Source: JAAFIP01 sp043774625 (GTDB lineage Bacteria; Pseudomonadota; Gammaproteobacteria; Burkholderiales; Burkholderiaceae_C). Taken from it: a stretch of DNA of 32,370 nucleotides. Made by a program: the position numbers and the translations under genes. The notes under the pieces were generated by a model. The model saw only the letters and a list, made by a program, of their open reading frames with translations. It was not told the origin of the DNA and did not search any database. Shown here in pieces: positions 7,727 to 16,231 of the stretch. The stretch lies in contig JAYVTG010000089.1 of NCBI GenBank assembly GCA_043774625.1, positions 1 through 32,370 on the forward strand, given 5' to 3'. How positions within the stretch are numbered: position 1 is the stretch's first letter; every line of letters begins with the position of its first letter.

Positions 7727-8870
7727 AGGTTTGTCTCAACGCCGCTTGAAAGTAGCGGTACTTAATCGCAACTTTACGCCCACGGGCGGCGGAGCAGAGC
7801 GCTATTCGATAGCCATCGTAGAAGAGCTGGCTGCTGTGCACGACATACACGTGTTTGCGCAAACCATAGAACACCAATGGCCAAGCGTAACGTATCACCG
7901 TATTGCGCGTGGTTTTAGCAAACCCCGCTGGCTCAACCAGTTGTGGTACGCCTATGCCACCTGGCGCGCCACGCGCACCGGTTTTGACATTGTGCATTCG
8001 CACGAAGGGGTATGGTTTGGCAATGTGCAGACCATGCATGTGAAGACGGTGCAGCGCAGTTTGCTGGGTGGCCGACAGGGCTTGCCCTTGATGTTGCGTC
8101 AGCTAAAAATCGGCCTGAGTCCGCGCCTGCAAACTTACCTGAATTTGGAGCGTGCGCGCCTCAAATTACGAACACAGCGTGCCGTGGTGGCCGCGTCCCA
8201 GCCATTGGCTGACGAGTTGGTGCAAGAATACCCACAAGTGGCGTCGATGTTGTCTGTGATTACGCCAGGCGTCAATATTCCAGACACTATTGCTACAAAA
8301 ACAGAAGCACGTTGCGCAATATCCACCCTGGCTACTGGCAAAATCATCCTCTTTGTAGCCAATGACTACATGCGTAAGGGCTTGCAGGCACTTCTTAATG
8401 CCATGCAAATCTTGCCAGACGATGTGCGGCTTTTGGTGGTGGGTAATGCCAGCCAGATTCCACCATTTTCCGCCCAAGCGCAAACCCTGGGTATTGCAGA
8501 CCGCGTGGAGTTTTTAGGCCCTTTGCAAGACCTACATACAGCCTACTGCGCTGCAGACGTGTTGGCACACCCCACGCTGGAAGATAGCTTTGGCATGGTG
8601 GTGCTGGAGGCCATGGCGCATAAACTTCCCGTAATCGTCAGCCAGTCATCTTTTTGCGGGCTGTCTGCTTTGCTGCAAAACGAGCAACACGCGTTGATAT
8701 TGAATGACCCCCACAACGTATCCAGCTTGCACGCTGCTTTAATGCGCCTGCTGGACGACGCCGCCTTGCGCCAAAAGCTAACCACCCAGGCATTCCATTT
8801 TGCGCAACAACACACATGGAAGCAGGCGGGCGCAGCCTATAACGTTATTTATCAACGACTGGTGGCGTAG
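7707..8870 (+). CDS. glycosyltransferase family 4 (GT-B) protein
   Basis: The 387-aa product has a GT-B architecture. The N-terminal domain opens with PTGGGAERY near residue 25, typical of acceptor-binding loops, and HSHEGVWFG follows near 98. The C-terminal donor domain contains FVANDYMRKGL near 215 and the E-x7-E motif in HPTLEDSFGMVVLEAMA near 290. Such enzymes add a sugar to LPS core or O-antigen precursors at the cytoplasmic face. The start at 7707 overlaps the deacetylase; ATG 7713 is an equal alternative. About residues 194-211 coincide with sequence resembling the interspersed repeat (8285-8340). It converges on the minus-strand GT2 gene with a 7-bp gap. Confidence 0.88.
   Translation: MKMAASEGLSQRRLKVAVLNRNFTPTGGGAERYSIAIVEELAAVHDIHVFAQTIEHQWPSVTYHRIARGFSKPRWLNQLWYAYATWRATRTGFDIVHSHEGVWFGNVQTMHVKTVQRSLLGGRQGLPLMLRQLKIGLSPRLQTYLNLERARLKLRTQRAVVAASQPLADELVQEYPQVASMLSVITPGVNIPDTIATKTEARCAISTLATGKIILFVANDYMRKGLQALLNAMQILPDDVRLLVVGNASQIPPFSAQAQTLGIADRVEFLGPLQDLHTAYCAADVLAHPTLEDSFGMVVLEAMAHKLPVIVSQSSFCGLSALLQNEQHALILNDPHNVSSLHAALMRLLDDAALRQKLTTQAFHFAQQHTWKQAGAAYNVIYQRLVA
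8285..8340. repeat. probable diverged interspersed repeat inside the GT4 gene, copy c
   Basis: It starts ATTGCTACAA like the nadD copy and ends GGCTACTGGCA like the intergenic copy at 24920 read on the other strand; the centre GCGCAATATCCACCCTGG is a variant of the core. Similarity is imperfect, with one or two indels, so chance or codon bias cannot be excluded. Confidence 0.45.
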
Positions 8871-8877
8871 GGCAAGA

Positions 8878-9762
8878 TCAAGCCACCAGCTTGAAATGCT
8901 TTTTGCTAAAGTCCAGCCCGGTGTTGTCTTCTACCCATTTAGACAGACGGTACTTCTTTTCTTTGCGGGTTAGCTGGTAGTTGGGGTTGAACGCAATAGT
9001 TTGCTCCGCTCCATTTTTATTCCAGTCTGCCATCACTGCCGGGTGGGTGGAGTCAAATTTTTTGACCATGCCAGCGTCAAAATTGGCATAGCTGATCTGC
9101 ATGGGCGTGGAGCCTTTCCAGTACTTGGCGACCTGGTCCAGCTTGGCCTGCATCTGGTCTTGCTTGCGCACCCATCCATAGTGAAAAATACGCGCATTGG
9201 CTAGTGCGCAATGCGCAAAGCGCGGCTTCTTGTGCTCGTGCATGACCAGCCAATACTGCCCGTCGGGTGCGTAGGAACGGATGGTGTTGCGAATCAAACG
9301 ACACTCGCGTCGGTACCAGCCAGGGCTGATGGATACGTAGTCTGGCGTACCGTAAAAGTGCACATAGTCAAACACCAAAGCCTCTACTTTCGGGTTGGCA
9401 TGGTGCTGGTTCACACTGGCGCGAATCTTGGGCAAGTCGTCTTCATGCACGACCTCGTCGCCTTCCAGATAAAAGGCCCAGTCGCCGGTGCACGCATATT
9501 GGGCAATCATTTTTTGTTGCGCGTAGACAAAACCGCGATCACCCATGCGCTCGTTCCAGATGGTTTCAATCACACGAATCTTTGGGTCGTTGATGGCGCG
9601 AATACGCTCTAGCGTGTCGTCATTGCCTTGCCCGGCAGCAATCACAAATTCGTCTACCAGGGGCAGTAACGAGCGTATGGATTCAATGAACGGAAAGCCC
9701 AAAGAGCTGCCGTTGCGTATAAAGGTAAAGCCGCTGATGCTGGGCTGTGTGCTGGAGATCAT
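8878..9762 (-). CDS. glycosyltransferase family 2 protein
   Basis: The 294-aa product begins with a GT-A fold: GFTFIRNG, a nucleotide-binding strand (DEFVIAAGQGNDDT near residue 37) and a DxD-like metal motif in FYLEGDEVVHEDD near 97-107. There are no clear membrane segments, so it probably acts on the cytoplasmic face. The second half is rich in Trp, Tyr and Lys and includes HYGWVRKQDQM, seen in core-oligosaccharide GT2 enzymes. It is the last gene of the minus-strand operon, 14 bp downstream of the msbA-like gene. Sugar donor and acceptor cannot be told. Confidence 0.85.
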   Translation of the reverse strand: MISSTQPSISGFTFIRNGSSLGFPFIESIRSLLPLVDEFVIAAGQGNDDTLERIRAINDPKIRVIETIWNERMGDRGFVYAQQKMIAQYACTGDWAFYLEGDEVVHEDDLPKIRASVNQHHANPKVEALVFDYVHFYGTPDYVSISPGWYRRECRLIRNTIRSYAPDGQYWLVMHEHKKPRFAHCALANARIFHYGWVRKQDQMQAKLDQVAKYWKGSTPMQISYANFDAGMVKKFDSTHPAVMADWNKNGAEQTIAFNPNYQLTRKEKKYRLSKWVEDNTGLDFSKKHFKLVA

Positions 9763-9776
9763 GGTTTTAGGAAATC

Positions 9777-11582
9777 TTATGCTGGCAAGAGAGTGTCGTC
9801 GATCACACCAGTAGCGCTGCCCAAACGGTGTAAACGTGCATAGGCACCTTGCTGGGCTAGCAACTCGGTGTGGCTACCAGCTTCCAAAACTTTGCCGTGG
9901 CCCATCACCACAATGCGGTCCGCATGCTCGATGGTGGACAGACGGTGAGCGATGATCAAGGTAGTACGGCCCCGCATCAGCGTTTGCAGTGCAGATTTCA
10001 CTGCTTGTTCAGACTCAGTGTCCAGTGCAGAGGTGGCTTCGTCCAGCACCAATATGGGAGCGTTTTTATACACGGCCCGTGCAATGGCTAGGCGTTGGCG
10101 TTGCCCGCCCGAGAACTGGCTGGCGTTGTGACCTACTGAGGTGTCAATTCCTTGCGCCAGACTGGCAACGTGTTCGCTCAAGTTTGCCGCTTGCAACGCG
10201 GCGTACACGCGCGCAGGGTCTGGTGTTTGCCCTAGCGCTACGTTGGCAGCTACGGTGTCGTTCAGCATCACGACATCCTGGCTCACAAAAGACAGCTGCT
10301 GACGCAGCGCATCCAGATTCCATTCGCGTATATCTATCCCACCCATTAGTACCTTGCCTGCGCTAGCGTCTACAAAACGTGGCAACAGATTGACCAGTGT
10401 GGTTTTGCCAGAGCCTGAGCTACCCACCAAGGCAATAGTTTCACCAGGCTGGATGGTCAGGCTAATGTCTTGCAGGGCGTCACGCTCGCTGTTGGTGTAT
10501 CGCACTGTGACATGCTCTAGCGACAATCCGCCCAGCTTGCTGGCTACGTGTGCCGTGTAGTTGCCGCTGGATTCCCTCGGTGTGCTGTCCATCAAGTCCA
10601 GGCCGCGTTCCAGGGCGGCCAGGCCGCGTGTGACCGGCCCCGCAACTTCGGACAAATGCTTGATAGGCGCAATCAGCATCAGCATAGCTGTAGTGAATGC
10701 GACAAAGCCGCCTACCGTGGTGCCGCTGGACGAGCTTTGCCAAAGCGCCACGCAGATGACGGCTGACAGGGCCACGGCTGCCAGCATTTGCGTCATCGGT
10801 GTCATGGCTGAATTGGCGACCGTGGACTTCATGGCCAGGCGGCGCAATTGCTGGTTGAGCAAACCAAATCGCTGCGCTTGACCTGTTTGCGCGTGGTGCA
10901 GACGCACGGCGCGGTAGGCCAGCACATTTTCTTCTACTACGTAGGCGAGTTCGTCTGTAGCGCTCTGGCTGGCTTTGGTAATGCGGTGCAAGCGCTTGGA
11001 CAAAACCTTCATCACCAGCACCACAGCGGGAAAGATGGCAAATACAATCAGGGTGAGCTTCCAGTTCAGGTAAAGCAAATAGCCCATGAGGGCCGCCAGC
11101 GTGAGCGAGTCTTTGACCAACGAAAGCAGGGCGTTGACCAGCAAGTTGGCCCCAACTTGTACCTCGTACACCACCGTGTTGACCAGAGCGCTGGCGCTGG
11201 TGCCTGCAAACAATGAGGGATGCGCGTTTTGTACCGTGTCAAACAGTTTGTCCCGCAAGCTCACCATCGCGCGGTTACTCATGGTAGCCAGCGAATATTG
11301 CGCACAAAACCCAGCAATGCCGCGCAATGCGAACAAACCTATCAAGGCGACAGGCACGGTCCATAACGCCAACTTACCAGCCGAAAAACCTCGATCCAGT
11401 AAAGGTTGCATCAAGGCGGGTATGAGGGGCTCAGTCAAAGCCGCCAGAAGCACGGCCACTACCAACAGCAGCAGCCACTTCTGGTTGCCAGCAAAGTAGG
11501 GGCGCAGGCGTATCAGGCGTTCCGCTACGGTAGCAGGTTCTTGGAACACAGAAGCAGGTTGCGCATCATCGCGGGGCAGCAT
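9777..11582 (-). CDS. msbA: lipid A export ATP-binding/permease protein (MsbA-type)
   Basis: A 601-aa half-transporter that flips lipid A-core across the inner membrane. Residues 25-330 hold six membrane segments. The ATPase domain starts near 355 and shows Walker A GSSGSGKTT (about 381-389), signature FSGGQRQRLAIARAV (about 488), Walker B ILVLDEATSALD (about 511) and the H-loop IIAHRLSTIEHADR. Length and domain order fit MsbA, and the glycosyltransferase and O-antigen ligase neighbours support this over a drug exporter. Its N-terminus overlaps the 3' end of the O-antigen ligase gene by 17 bases, so they are coupled; a shorter start is possible. Confidence 0.9.
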   Translation of the reverse strand: MLPRDDAQPASVFQEPATVAERLIRLRPYFAGNQKWLLLLVVAVLLAALTEPLIPALMQPLLDRGFSAGKLALWTVPVALIGLFALRGIAGFCAQYSLATMSNRAMVSLRDKLFDTVQNAHPSLFAGTSASALVNTVVYEVQVGANLLVNALLSLVKDSLTLAALMGYLLYLNWKLTLIVFAIFPAVVLVMKVLSKRLHRITKASQSATDELAYVVEENVLAYRAVRLHHAQTGQAQRFGLLNQQLRRLAMKSTVANSAMTPMTQMLAAVALSAVICVALWQSSSSGTTVGGFVAFTTAMLMLIAPIKHLSEVAGPVTRGLAALERGLDLMDSTPRESSGNYTAHVASKLGGLSLEHVTVRYTNSERDALQDISLTIQPGETIALVGSSGSGKTTLVNLLPRFVDASAGKVLMGGIDIREWNLDALRQQLSFVSQDVVMLNDTVAANVALGQTPDPARVYAALQAANLSEHVASLAQGIDTSVGHNASQFSGGQRQRLAIARAVYKNAPILVLDEATSALDTESEQAVKSALQTLMRGRTTLIIAHRLSTIEHADRIVVMGHGKVLEAGSHTELLAQQGAYARLHRLGSATGVIDDTLLPA

Positions 11583-12873
11583 AATTAACTTCTTTGTTTT
11601 TTAGAGACAGCCTTGTCTTTGCTTGTGATGATGTCGCTCCCGCAATCAAGGCTAGAGTCACCACGAGTGTCCATCCCTCATGCTGGTTATACAGCATCGA
11701 ATCAGTTAAACAGTTTAAAGAAAATATTATTAGTATTGCGGAGTAACATCTGCGTTCTATTGGATTTTCAAGCCTTAGTGCAGTCTTAATGCCCAAGAGT
11801 AATATTGCAACAAATAAAAGTAGGCCAACGGGTCCATATTGACTGAGTGCCGTAATGTATTCATTGTGGGCATGGCTGTGATTTTCGTGGGCAAATTGAT
11901 CTTTGGTCGATTCCAGTGTGTACCGAAACCCTCCGGCCCCAGAGCCTAGCAAAACTGAATCCTTCAAGATATTGAGACTGATGTTCCAATAATACAGCCG
12001 ATGCCCTGCACCTGAAGCTGTATTTCCGTCAACAACGTACGCTTGTGTTTCTTTAAAAATCGACTCAACCCTTTGTTGCAATTTAGAGTTTAGAAAATAG
12101 CTACTACCAGCTATCAGCGCAATCATGAAAAGAGCAATGATTCGTTGCCGTAAGGAAGGCAAATAAAATAGGCCAACCAACATGAGTGACACAATCAGGC
12201 TGATGAGAGCCATCCTTCCATAAATTAAAAAAGTAATGTCGATAAAGCAAACAATCACCAAAAGAATAAGTGCTTTTCTGTAGCGCTCATAAGTAAGCGC
12301 TGCACACAAAGACACGAAACAAAGAATTGCTACGAAAAAGCCATGCACAATCTGATTGCGCCAGTACACCAAATTTGTAAAACCTTTGCCTAAATAATTG
12401 ACAGAATATGCTTGATTAGCAAAATGCTCTATTGGAAGATGCAGGAGTTTTGCGAGACCACTTCCATCCAATAGTGTTGGGAGCATTAATATGCCTACTC
12501 CCGCTGTTAGTGCGGTTAATATTCTGAGTCTCTTTTTCTCAGAGTCCATCACAAACACTAAGACGCCAACCATCAAAAGTTTCAGATAACGGGCTACATC
12601 AAGCCAAGCAAGATGCATTGATGCTATGGTGTAGCTCAAGCTGATTATGGCGAGAATGGCCAGGCCTGCTGCAGATAAGAATATCTTTGATTGAATTGCC
12701 AGATTCCACTTCTGCGCCCATTGGCCTGACAGCATGAAGCAAGCCAAAAATCCATATAGTCCAATTCGAAATAGGGCGTTAGACCATGGCAATCCAAAAA
12801 CCATAATGTAGGCAAAAACAAGAGCTAGCGAATTTACGCTGTGTTTAATTTTTAGATACTCTAATTTCATCAA
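11566..12873 (-). CDS. O-antigen ligase family (Wzy/WaaL-like) membrane protein
   Basis: A 435-aa polytopic protein with about ten to twelve hydrophobic segments and a large periplasmic loop near residues 285-345. That loop contains SGAGGFRYTLEST and the HENHSHAHNEYITALSQYGPVGL block, the typical H-N-x3-L-x4-G signature of the Wzy_C/WaaL family. These proteins join undecaprenyl-linked O-antigen to lipid A-core in the periplasm, or polymerise O units. The gene is visibly richer in A and T than the flanking genes, suggesting a different origin. It precedes msbA and follows the GT9 gene by 42 bp. Ligase versus polymerase cannot be decided from sequence alone. Confidence 0.88.
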   Translation of the reverse strand: MMKLEYLKIKHSVNSLALVFAYIMVFGLPWSNALFRIGLYGFLACFMLSGQWAQKWNLAIQSKIFLSAAGLAILAIISLSYTIASMHLAWLDVARYLKLLMVGVLVFVMDSEKKRLRILTALTAGVGILMLPTLLDGSGLAKLLHLPIEHFANQAYSVNYLGKGFTNLVYWRNQIVHGFFVAILCFVSLCAALTYERYRKALILLVIVCFIDITFLIYGRMALISLIVSLMLVGLFYLPSLRQRIIALFMIALIAGSSYFLNSKLQQRVESIFKETQAYVVDGNTASGAGHRLYYWNISLNILKDSVLLGSGAGGFRYTLESTKDQFAHENHSHAHNEYITALSQYGPVGLLLFVAILLLGIKTALRLENPIERRCYSAILIIFSLNCLTDSMLYNQHEGWTLVVTLALIAGATSSQAKTRLSLKNKEVNYAAPR

Positions 12874-12915
12874 AATTCTTGCAAGTTTGGTGGTGTGCGA
12901 AACTGAATTCCACTA

Positions 12916-14025
12916 TCAAGTGTTTGCAGCTTGCTTTTTGGTTGTAATCATTTGCATGATAGTTGTAACTATGGAATTATGTGCCGTGTCGTTTACGTCG
13001 GAGGTGGGAGACTGAAGAGCCGAATGTAAATGATTACCTGAAAGTCGCCAGCATGGTTGAACACCTTTATGGAAGAGAGAGATCATTTCCACGGACGTGG
13101 TGACACCCAAATGCATGAGGCCGCCGTCGGCAGTAACTAAGATGTTTTGCTGTGCAATCAATTCACGACATTGAGAAATTGTAGTTTGATTCACCTGATT
13201 ATTGAAGCTTATATCGTGGCAATTTTCTATTAAGTCTTTGGCTACTTGTTCTGCGTTACTTGTACCGAGTAGAGTTACATTGAGATGAGAATGCACTTTT
13301 TTTAGATCGCATAGCAAAGCAGTCCAATTTCTATATGTGCGTAGCTGATCGACGCCTCCAAGTGCCAGAGCAACTAGCAAGCTTTGATTTTTATTGGGGA
13401 TAGGAATTTCGAGAGGCTTTAGCTTTTGCTTTTGGTGCCAATCAAATTCTTGCTCTGACAGGCTGCAACTTAGTAAGTCTGCTAGCCTTTGTGTAGCGAA
13501 TTGCCCGCGATGAAATTCTGGCCCCGTATAAAAGCCATGCATAGACACCCAAGGGTGGTTCTTCGACAAGCCTGATTTATGCTTCAGTGATCTATCTTTA
13601 TGGCTCTGAACGATCATGAAGTCATAGCTGCGCACATCAATCTGGTCAGGATTTTCGTAAATCTGCTCGAACCACGGATCGTTGACAAGCATCTCGGCAA
13701 TATGCTTATCGGTGTAAATGTCCATTTTCAGCCCCTGCTGCGTTAGTAAGCTACGCGGAGCCAAGTCCATGAGTGCGTCGCCCAATTGTGGAACGCCTTT
13801 GTAAATCCATAACCCTCGTTTCCAATCCTTTGCTATTAGGCTATGAAGTTGTTTTTGCTGTCCAGATAGTTTAAATTGAACCGCCCGGCGAACATGACGC
13901 CATCCCAATTTTTCGAAACCAGTAGCTTCCAAGTAAGCTTCCCCATTGCTTCGTACGGGAACAGAGAGCGGCTGTGTAATGCCGCGGAGGGCTTGTATTT
14001 TCAGCCAGTCGCTGTATGTGCTCAT
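12916..14025 (-). CDS. glycosyltransferase family 9 (heptosyltransferase-like) protein
   Basis: The 369-aa product shows the second half of the ADP-heptose:LPS heptosyltransferase fold: a donor-domain strand LLVALALGG near residue 217 and NILVTADGGLMHLGVTTSVEMISLF near 305-330, the D-x-G-x2-H-x-A-type signature. An N-terminal GGLGD-like loop is only weakly present (KGVPQLGDALMDLAPRS), so it is a divergent member. I chose ATG 14025 over 14124 because the longer frame would run into the divergent WaaE-like gene and its extension is not GT-like. AT-rich like its neighbour. It heads the minus-strand operon GT9, ligase, msbA, GT2. Sugar specificity unknown. Confidence 0.75.
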   Translation of the reverse strand: MSTYSDWLKIQALRGITQPLSVPVRSNGEAYLEATGFEKLGWRHVRRAVQFKLSGQQKQLHSLIAKDWKRGLWIYKGVPQLGDALMDLAPRSLLTQQGLKMDIYTDKHIAEMLVNDPWFEQIYENPDQIDVRSYDFMIVQSHKDRSLKHKSGLSKNHPWVSMHGFYTGPEFHRGQFATQRLADLLSCSLSEQEFDWHQKQKLKPLEIPIPNKNQSLLVALALGGVDQLRTYRNWTALLCDLKKVHSHLNVTLLGTSNAEQVAKDLIENCHDISFNNQVNQTTISQCRELIAQQNILVTADGGLMHLGVTTSVEMISLFHKGVQPCWRLSGNHLHSALQSPTSDVNDTAHNSIVTTIMQMITTKKQAANT

Positions 14026-14094
14026 GATTGCAGTTTTACCATGCGCTATTATCGGGTTCAAAACAGGCAAATTTCTATGGATTAAATATTGGTA

Positions 14095-14868
14095 ATGAAG
14101 CTTTCTGTCATTTTGATATTGCACGACGAAGAATCCAATTTGACGGCTTGCGCGCGGTCAGTGGCTTGGGCCGATGAATGTGTTGCTGTCGAGCATGGCA
14201 GTACAGATCATACGTTTGAGTTAGCCAAGTCGTTGGGTCTGAAGATTTCCCAAACCCCCGACTGGCCAGGTTTTGGGCCGCAAAAAAACCGTGCCCTTGA
14301 CGCAGCCAGCGGTGACTGGATTCTGTCTATTGATGCCGATGAGCGCGTTTCTCCCGAATTGGCTACGGAGATCACGGAGGCCATTGCGCTGGCGGTTGCT
14401 ACAGGCAAGCGTGTGGCGTTTGAATTGCCTAGACTCACGCAGTTTTGTGGTGTGTGGATTCGCCATTGCGGCTGGACTCCAGATTATGTGTTGCGCGTGT
14501 TTCAAAACGGCAATGCGCGGTTTAGTAACGATTTAGTACATGAAAAACTACTCCTGCAACATGCAGAAACGCAGACCATCCGGTTAAAGACACCGCTTTT
14601 GCACTACAGTTATCCCACACCTGCACATTATTGGCGCAAGCTGCAACGCTATAGCCAAGACTGGGCTCGTCAGCGCCATGCACAGGGCCAAACGACAACC
14701 ATGACGCGGGCTGCAATGTCGGCTCTTACTGCATTTATTCGCAGCTATGTGTTGCGTTTAGGGTTTTTGGATGGTGCCATGGGCTTTGCTGTATGCAGCA
14801 TGCAGGCGCAGGCTGCTTTTGGAAAATATTTTGAACTCTATTGTTTGAGTCGCCAACATGAAAAATAA
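14095..14868 (+). CDS. glycosyltransferase family 2, WaaE/KdtX-like LPS core enzyme
   Basis: The 257-aa product matches the WaaE/KdtX-type inner-core glycosyltransferases: MKLSVILILHDEESNLTAC at the N-terminus, WADECVAVEHGSTDHT near residue 27, the diagnostic DWPGFGPQKNRALDAASGDW near 58 and LSIDADERVSPEL with the DxD near 82. One oddity: the usual VVDSGSTD is VAVEHGSTD, an Asp to Glu change in the nucleotide-binding loop. The ATG at 14095 is preferred to the TTG at 14089 because the family starts MKLSV. It is divergent from the GT9 gene (69-bp gap, likely carrying both promoters) and overlaps tolB by 11 bases. Confidence 0.88.
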   Translation: MKLSVILILHDEESNLTACARSVAWADECVAVEHGSTDHTFELAKSLGLKISQTPDWPGFGPQKNRALDAASGDWILSIDADERVSPELATEITEAIALAVATGKRVAFELPRLTQFCGVWIRHCGWTPDYVLRVFQNGNARFSNDLVHEKLLLQHAETQTIRLKTPLLHYSYPTPAHYWRKLQRYSQDWARQRHAQGQTTTMTRAAMSALTAFIRSYVLRLGFLDGAMGFAVCSMQAQAAFGKYFELYCLSRQHEK

Positions 14869-16177
14869 AGCTTCAAACCTGCCCCTGTGGCCCCGCCGGC
14901 GTTTGCTCACAACGATGGTGGTGGCTGGGTCACTGGCCAGCACCGCAACGCGTGCTTTGGCCCAGTTCCGCGTCGAAATTGCTGGCGTGGGCGTTACCCA
15001 ACTGCCTATTGCCGTGGTCGCCTTCAAGGGGGATGAGAGTTCGCCGCAAAAAATAGGAGCCATTGTTTTGGCCGACCTGGAGCGTAGCGGCCAGTTCAAA
15101 GGGGTGGACACCGCTGGGGCCAGCCTGGACGAAACCTCGCGGCCCGACATGAGCCCCTGGCGGCAAAAAACGGCAGACAACCTGGTAGCGGGCAGCGTGA
15201 CACGGCTGGCCGATGGGCGGTATGACGTGCGCTTTAAGTTGTGGGACGTGGTGCGCAGCCAGGACCTGGGGGGGCTCAGCTTCGCAGTGCCTGCAGCTGA
15301 CTTGCGTTTGGCCGCTCACCGTATTGCGGACTTTATTTATGAAAAACTCACGGGTGACAAAGGTGTTTTTTCAACCCGCATTACGTATGTGACCAAGGCT
15401 GGCAGCCGCTACACCCTGTGGGTGGCAGACGCCGATGGCGAGAGCGCGCAGGCGGCCCTGCCAAGCCCAGAACCGATTATTTCCCCGTCCTGGTCGCCTG
15501 ACGGCACGCGGCTGGCGTATGTCTCGTTTGAAAAACGAAAGGCGTCTGTGTACGTTCAAGACGTCGCAAAGGGCAGAAAAACAGAAATAGCCAACTTTCG
15601 CGGCTCCAACAGTGCGCCGGCCTGGTCGCCAGACGGCAAAAGCCTGGCTTTAACGCTGAGCCGCGAAGGCCTGTCGCAGGTTTACGGAATCGACAGCAAT
15701 GGCGGCGAGCCGCGAAAATTAAGCCAATCCAGCAGCATAGACACCGAACCCGCGTTCAGCCCGGACGGAAAAAACATCTATTTTGTGAGCGACCGTGGCG
15801 GTGGCCCGCAAATTTACCGCATGCCTGCGGGGGGTGAGGGCGCTGGCCGGGCTGAGCGTATCAGCTTCACGGGCAGTTACAACATCTCACCTGCCGTTAG
15901 CCCGGACGGCAGAAAGTTAGCCTACATTTCCCGCGTGGGTGGTGCTTTTAAGCTGCATGTGATGGACTTGGCGGGCGGGGCTGCCACCAGCATTACCGAT
16001 ACGTCGGCTGATGAACGGCCCAGCTTTGCACCAAACAGCAAGTTGATTGTGTATGCCACCCGTCAGGGCGGCAAAGAAGCCTTGATGACCACGACCCTGG
16101 ACGGGCGGATCAAGGCGCGTCTGGGTGCCCAGGGTGGTGATATTCGTGAGCCGCACTGGGGGCCGTTCTTAAAGTAG
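14858..16177 (+). CDS. tolB: Tol-Pal system beta-propeller protein TolB
   Basis: TolB is the periplasmic partner of Pal and helps constrict the outer membrane at division. The 439-aa product has a signal peptide (RRRLLTTMVVAGS..., cleavage probably after ALA at about residue 36), an N-terminal domain (IPAVVAFKG-type sequence to about 165) and a six-bladed propeller with repeated SPDG motifs: PSWSPDGTRLAY, PAWSPDGKSLAL, PAFSPDGKNIYF, PAVSPDGRKLAY and PSFAPNSKLIVY. The start overlaps the glycosyltransferase by 11 bases. The normal upstream tolQ, tolR and tolA are absent here. pal follows after 54 bp. Certain. Confidence 0.96.
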   Translation: MKNKASNLPLWPRRRLLTTMVVAGSLASTATRALAQFRVEIAGVGVTQLPIAVVAFKGDESSPQKIGAIVLADLERSGQFKGVDTAGASLDETSRPDMSPWRQKTADNLVAGSVTRLADGRYDVRFKLWDVVRSQDLGGLSFAVPAADLRLAAHRIADFIYEKLTGDKGVFSTRITYVTKAGSRYTLWVADADGESAQAALPSPEPIISPSWSPDGTRLAYVSFEKRKASVYVQDVAKGRKTEIANFRGSNSAPAWSPDGKSLALTLSREGLSQVYGIDSNGGEPRKLSQSSSIDTEPAFSPDGKNIYFVSDRGGGPQIYRMPAGGEGAGRAERISFTGSYNISPAVSPDGRKLAYISRVGGAFKLHVMDLAGGAATSITDTSADERPSFAPNSKLIVYATRQGGKEALMTTTLDGRIKARLGAQGGDIREPHWGPFLK

Positions 16178-16231
16178 CCAGTGAACTTTGTTTTCTGTTT
16201 TTGTATCCCATTTTTATAAGAGGTATTTACC

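Noticed and set aside
12095..12130. Possible further copy of the interspersed repeat inside the O-antigen ligase gene
   Set aside because: Only scattered short matches (TAGCTACTACCAGCTATC); block order does not fit.
14026..14124. Longer start for the GT9 gene
   Set aside because: It would overlap the divergent glycosyltransferase and adds a stretch unlike the family.
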